Source of the DNA: Croceivirga thetidis | GTDB lineage: Bacteria > Bacteroidota > Bacteroidia > Flavobacteriales > Flavobacteriaceae | DNA: 64,000 nt | Direction: 5' to 3' | Assembly (NCBI RefSeq): GCF_012272815.1 | Contig: NZ_JAAWWL010000001.1 | Coordinates: forward strand, 452,929 to 516,928 | Shown here: positions 59,822 to 64,000 of the stretch, one piece after another | How positions within the stretch are numbered: the stretch's first letter is position 1 | Layout of the letters: each line of letters opens with the position of its first letter | The notes under the pieces: model-generated | The model's input: the letters and a program-made list of their open reading frames with translations, nothing else | Database searches by the model: none | Told to the model about the DNA's origin: nothing | Made by a program: the position numbers and the translations under genes

Positions 59822-61303
59822 ATGTACTATCTAGGAATTGACATAGGGAGTTCTTCAATCAAAATAGCCTTGGTCGAAAGTACCACTGGCAAAAGTTTAG
59901 GTGTGGTTCAGGAGCCCGATGAAGAAATGTCAATGTTTGCCTTAAATAAGGGATGGGCTGAACAAGAACCAGAAGATTGGTGGCGCTGTATTTGTACCGG
60001 AATTGACAGAATAAAAAAACAATATGCGATTTCAAAAGAGGACATCATTGGTGTGGGTATCGCTTATCAAATGCATGGTTTGGTATTGGTTGATGATGAA
60101 GGTAAGCTTTTAAGAAAATCAATCATCTGGTGTGACAGCCGAGCAGTCGAAATAGGAAATGCTGCTTATGAAGCGATTGGTAAGGAGTTTTGTGACACCA
60201 ACTTATTGAACTCACCTGCAAACTTCACAGCATCAAAATTAAAGTGGGTAAAAGAAAATGAACCTGAGTTGTTTTCTAAAGCAAGCAAATTTATGCTTCC
60301 AGGTGATTACGTGGCCTATAAATTTTCAAATCAAATCAACACCACACTTTCAGGATTGTCCGAAGGCATCTTTTGGAATTTTAAGGAAGATGATTTAGCC
60401 ACTGAATTGCTTGATTATTACGGTATCTCAAAAAATCTTGTACCAGATATTACTGACACATTTGCAATTCAGTCAGTGGTTTCAAAACAAGGCGAACAAG
60501 AAAGTGGCTTAAAAGAAGGTACCCCTATCCTCTACAGGGCAGGAGACCAACCTAATAACGCCCTTTCTTTAAATGTCTTCAATCCTGGGGAAGTGGCAGC
60601 AACTGGAGGAACTTCGGGGGTGATGTATGCCATCACCGATAATCTCTCTGCAAAAGAATGTGCCCGGGTGAACAATTTTGCCCACGTAAATTACCAAAAG
60701 GGCGGTTCAAAAAATATTGGAAAGCTGTTATGTATCAATGGAGCGGGCATTCAATACCGATGGCTCATGAATAACCTCGCAGTTTCAAATTATGATGAAA
60801 TGAACCAAGAGGCATCGCAAATTGAAATCGGTTCAGATGGCGTTTGTTTAATTCCTTTTGGTAACGGTGCTGAACGAATGCTTTTAAACAAAGATGTAGG
60901 TACGCGCATTGCGAATTTAGATTTGAATCGTCATCATAAGGGACATTTGTGTCGTGCCGCGTTAGAAGGAATTGCGTTTTCATTTGTTTATGGATTCGAA
61001 ATCATGCAAAAAGACGGAATCTCCCCCACTGTAATTCGAGCCGGAAACGACAATCTTTTTAGATCTGAAATTTTTGCAAATACCGTTGCAACTTTAATAC
61101 AACAAGAAATAGAAATTTATAATACAACTGGTGCGATAGGCGCAGCCAGAGCGTGTATTTTGAAGGATAAGGATTATGAGAAATTCTCATCATTTATGAG
61201 TAATAATCATGTGATGACCTTTATGCCCTTAAAAGACAAAACCGCTTATGAAGAAGCATATCAAAACTGGAAAACGGAACTACAACTAATCTTAAATTCT
61301 TAA
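59822..61303 (+). CDS. xylB: Xylulokinase
   Basis: 493 residues of the FGGY carbohydrate kinase family. It has [31 protein letters not shown] (the QMHG motif typical of xylulokinases), [42 protein letters not shown] and the late [14 protein letters not shown]. It phosphorylates D-xylulose to xylulose-5-phosphate, feeding the pentose phosphate pathway. It is followed within four bases by xylA. Confidence 0.93.
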   Translation: MYYLGIDIGSSSIKIALVESTTGKSLGVVQEPDEEMSMFALNKGWAEQEPEDWWRCICTGIDRIKKQYAISKEDIIGVGIAYQMHGLVLVDDEGKLLRKSIIWCDSRAVEIGNAAYEAIGKEFCDTNLLNSPANFTASKLKWVKENEPELFSKASKFMLPGDYVAYKFSNQINTTLSGLSEGIFWNFKEDDLATELLDYYGISKNLVPDITDTFAIQSVVSKQGEQESGLKEGTPILYRAGDQPNNALSLNVFNPGEVAATGGTSGVMYAITDNLSAKECARVNNFAHVNYQKGGSKNIGKLLCINGAGIQYRWLMNNLAVSNYDEMNQEASQIEIGSDGVCLIPFGNGAERMLLNKDVGTRIANLDLNRHHKGHLCRAALEGIAFSFVYGFEIMQKDGISPTVIRAGNDNLFRSEIFANTVATLIQQEIEIYNTTGAIGAARACILKDKDYEKFSSFMSNNHVMTFMPLKDKTAYEEAYQNWKTELQLILNS

Positions 61304-61307
61304 AATA

Positions 61308-62636
61308 ATGGCATTAATCGGTGACAAGGAATATTTTAAAGGTATTGGTGAGATAAAATTTGAAGGAAAGGATTCTGATAATCCATTGGCTTTTAAATTT
61401 TATAATCCTGAACAAGTTATTGCCGGCAAAACCATGCGCGAGCATTTTAAGTTCGCCATGGCCTACTGGCACACACTATGTGGAACCGGCGGTGATCCTT
61501 TTGGCCCTGGCACAAAAGAGTTCCCTTGGGCAACGAATAATGACCCAATTGCAGCCGCAAGGGAAAAAGCTGACGCAGCTTTTGAATTTTCTACCAAGAT
61601 GGGATTTGACTATTACTGTTTTCATGATGTTGATATCGTAGATGAACCAGGAACTTCGTTGGTAGAATTTGAAAACAGAGTGCAACAGACCACATCTTAT
61701 TTAAAGGAGAAAATGAATGCCTCAGGAGTTAAATTACTTTGGGGAACGGCCAACCTCTTTTCAAATGCAAGATATATGAATGGTGCCGGATCTAATCCAA
61801 ATTTTGATGTCGTTGCAAGGGCTGGTGCACAAATCAAAATTGCCTTAGACGCCACAATGGAACTTAATGGAGAGAATTATGTTTTCTGGGGTGGTCGTGA
61901 AGGATATATGTCGCTTTTGAACACCAATATGAAATTGGAGCAGGATAACATTGGCCGATTAATGAGAATGGCCAGGGATTATGCTAGAAAACAAGGATTT
62001 AAGGGAACCTTCTTTATCGAACCAAAACCTATGGAACCCTCAAAGCATCAGTATGATTTTGATGCGGCAACCTCTATTAACTTTATTAGGGAACAAGGTC
62101 TAGAGAAAGATTTCAAACTCAATATTGAAGTTAACCATGCTACATTGGCGCAACACACCTTTCAACACGAATTACAGGTATCTGCTGATGCGGGTATGCT
62201 GGGAAGTATAGATGCAAACCGAGGAGATTACCAAAACGGATGGGATACAGACCAATTTCCGAATAATGTCTTGGAAACTGCCGAGGCAATGTTGGTCTTT
62301 TTGAAGGCAGGAGGACTGCAAGGCGGTGGAGTGAACTTTGATGCAAAAACCCGTAGAAATTCGACCGATTTAGAAGACCTTTTCTATGCCCATATTGGAG
62401 GTGCTGACACTTTCGCTAGAGGATTGTTGGTTGCAGATTCGGTTTTGAACAATTCCAACTACGAAAATCTTTTGGATGAACGTTATGCTTCATTTACTTC
62501 TGGTAAAGGTCTAGATTATGTAAGAGGTTCACTGTCATTGACCGATTTGTTTGAATACGCCAAAGTTGGCGGCGAGCCACCACAAATAAGTGGTAAGCAA
62601 GAATTGTACGAGAACATTTTAAATCAGCACATATAA
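61308..62636 (+). CDS. xylA: Xylose isomerase
   Basis: 442 residues, class II length. Active-site and metal regions are clear: [103 protein letters not shown] and [13 protein letters not shown]. It converts D-xylose to D-xylulose with two divalent metals. Middle gene of the xylB-xylA-symporter operon. Confidence 0.96.
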   Translation: MALIGDKEYFKGIGEIKFEGKDSDNPLAFKFYNPEQVIAGKTMREHFKFAMAYWHTLCGTGGDPFGPGTKEFPWATNNDPIAAAREKADAAFEFSTKMGFDYYCFHDVDIVDEPGTSLVEFENRVQQTTSYLKEKMNASGVKLLWGTANLFSNARYMNGAGSNPNFDVVARAGAQIKIALDATMELNGENYVFWGGREGYMSLLNTNMKLEQDNIGRLMRMARDYARKQGFKGTFFIEPKPMEPSKHQYDFDAATSINFIREQGLEKDFKLNIEVNHATLAQHTFQHELQVSADAGMLGSIDANRGDYQNGWDTDQFPNNVLETAEAMLVFLKAGGLQGGGVNFDAKTRRNSTDLEDLFYAHIGGADTFARGLLVADSVLNNSNYENLLDERYASFTSGKGLDYVRGSLSLTDLFEYAKVGGEPPQISGKQELYENILNQHI

Positions 62637-62640
62637 TCCG

Positions 62641-64000
62641 GTGGAATCGATATTGGAATCAGCGGATTGGTGGGTCTTAGGGGCTTATTTAGCAGCATTA
62701 ATTGGCGTTGCAGTTTGGGTCGTTCTCCAAAAGAATAAAGACACCGCAGACTACTTTCTTGCCGGTAGAAATGTGGGATGGTTTGTTATTGGTGCATCCA
62801 TTTTTGCATCCAATATAGGTTCGGAACACGTAGTAGGGCTTGCAGGCACAGGGGCTGAATCGGGAATGCCGATGGCGCACTATGAACTGCACGCCTGGAT
62901 TGTGCTATTGTTGGGTTGGCTCTTTCTCCCATTTTACTTTAGAAGTAAGGCCTTTACGATGCCCGAATTCCTAGAAAAGCGATTTGATGCAAGATCACGT
63001 TGGTTTTTATCGGTATTTACCTTAACGGCCTATGTAATTACAAAGGTTTCTGTGACCATCTATGCTGGAGGAATCGTTGTTTCAGAATTATTGGGCATTC
63101 CCTTTTGGTACGGGGCAATAGGCATCGTAATTTTTACAGGTATATATACGGTTGTCGGGGGAATGAAAGCGGTAATCTATACGGAAACCCTGCAGACGGT
63201 AATTTTAATTGCAGGCTCTATAGTTATCACTTATTTGGGATTACAGGAGGTTGGCGGTTGGTCAGCCCTTCGAGAAGCCGCGGGGAGTGAACATTTTAAT
63301 ATGTGGCGTCCAATTTCTGACCCTGATTTTCCATGGACGGGTATGTTAATTGGCGGAACGATAGTCGGTGTTTGGTATTGGTGTACCGACCAATATATTG
63401 TACAGCGGACACTGGCGGCTAACAATATTAAAATTGGCCGGCGAGGTGCCATTTTTGGTGCCTACTTAAAGTTGCTTCCAATCTTTATTTTTCTGATACC
63501 AGGTATTATTGCTTTTGCACTTTCACAACAAGGGGTGTTGACCTATGAAAAGAGCGATGAAGTATTTCCAGTTTTGGTAAAAACTTTATTACCTGTAGGC
63601 TTAAAAGGTCTTGTTGCTGGTGGCTTGATGGCGGCATTGATGAGCTCTTTGGCTTCGGTATTCAATTCGTGCTCAACCATTTTTACAATTGATATTTATA
63701 AAAAATTAAGACCTAAAACACCGGAAAAAAGATTGGTGAATATTGGCAAACTGGCTACTTCAATTGTGGTGATTTTAGGTATCATATGGATTCCTATCAT
63801 GAACAAGATTGGTGGTGGTGTGTTGTACCAATACCTTCAAAGTGTACAGTCTTATATCGCCCCGCCCATCACCGCCGTATTCCTGTTGGGAATTCTATGG
63901 AAGCGAGTTAATTCAAAGGCAGCGATAGTCACACTCTTTTCTGGTCTTGTGGTGGCGGCACTTCGAATATTAGCCGAAATCTACCAAACCGATTTGTCTG
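62641..64000 (+). CDS. Sodium/sugar symporter of the SSS family (3' end outside window)
   Basis: The frame opens with GTG at 62641, four bases after the xylA stop, and stays open to the window edge (453 codons). Multiple membrane helices and SSS/SGLT signatures are present: DYFLAGRNVGWFVIGASIFA, SNIGSEHVVGLAGTGAESG, GGMKAVIYTETLQT, DQYIVQRTLAANN, GLMAALMSSLASVFNSCSTI. These resemble the vSGLT/SGLT branch that imports sugars with sodium. The operon context points to D-xylose or a related pentose. The left part is complete and about 80-100 residues are probably missing at the C-terminus. Confidence 0.9.
   Translation, partial: MESILESADWWVLGAYLAALIGVAVWVVLQKNKDTADYFLAGRNVGWFVIGASIFASNIGSEHVVGLAGTGAESGMPMAHYELHAWIVLLLGWLFLPFYFRSKAFTMPEFLEKRFDARSRWFLSVFTLTAYVITKVSVTIYAGGIVVSELLGIPFWYGAIGIVIFTGIYTVVGGMKAVIYTETLQTVILIAGSIVITYLGLQEVGGWSALREAAGSEHFNMWRPISDPDFPWTGMLIGGTIVGVWYWCTDQYIVQRTLAANNIKIGRRGAIFGAYLKLLPIFIFLIPGIIAFALSQQGVLTYEKSDEVFPVLVKTLLPVGLKGLVAGGLMAALMSSLASVFNSCSTIFTIDIYKKLRPKTPEKRLVNIGKLATSIVVILGIIWIPIMNKIGGGVLYQYLQSVQSYIAPPITAVFLLGILWKRVNSKAAIVTLFSGLVVAALRILAEIYQTDLS

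Overview
The window is a chromosomal segment of a member of the Bacteroidota, most likely a marine Flavobacteriaceae. The evidence is a type IX secretion cargo with a type-B C-terminal sorting domain followed by a PorP/SprF gene, a SusC/SusD pair, two BlaI/M56 (BlaR1-like) pairs, several promoters with the Bacteroidota -7 box TAnnTTTG, and AT-rich DNA. Genus cannot be fixed from the sequence alone. I saw no integrase, transposase, CRISPR array or phage gene.

Layout. 1-6.9 kb: 3' part of a giant acidic adhesin with thrombospondin-type-3 repeats, then a PorP/SprF protein and a PorE-like OmpA protein, closed by a terminator shared with a convergent tRNA-Leu(UAG). 7.1-14.9 kb: an M20 dipeptidase, a 45-residue gene, a BlaI/M56 pair behind a double operator, a DUF4407 membrane protein and a membrane-anchored MutS-like ATPase. 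14.9-30 kb: an unusual polysaccharide-type cluster. It holds RmlD, a response-regulator/GT2 fusion, a secreted glycosidase-like protein, a GT4, a flippase, a STAS protein, a TPR/outer-membrane-barrel protein, a glycosidase-SPOR fusion, an Ig-like membrane protein and a 1030-residue GT-C-like membrane protein. 30.3-37 kb: a seven-gene signalling operon (REC, H-NOX, PAS kinase, FIST protein, second kinase, Hpt, LytTR regulator). It contains two protein families known for heme-based nitric oxide sensing, each next to its own kinase.

37.1-46.6 kb: housekeeping and small conserved genes (MmcQ/YjbR, Dabb, DUF4230, DUF4260, cyclase, HemW, RuvC, a lipoprotein, a TPR protein), a second M56-TonB/BlaI pair with a different operator, DUF456 and a nitroreductase. 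46.6-53.4 kb: a LysR regulator divergent from a complete hutH-hutI-hutU-hutG operon (histidine to glutamate plus formamide). 53.5-64 kb: a ROK protein, a SusC/SusD pair, and xylulokinase, xylose isomerase and a sodium/sugar symporter cut by the window edge. Similar CGAAAA-N2-TTTTCG palindromes lie before susC and before xylB, suggesting one regulon for pentose uptake and use.

The most interesting region is 14.9-37 kb. I propose, as inference, that the H-NOX/FIST phosphorelay controls the adjoining polysaccharide machinery, whose REC-GT2 fusion could receive a phosphoryl signal directly. Several genes here appear to start at TTG or GTG; starts were chosen by reading the bases.
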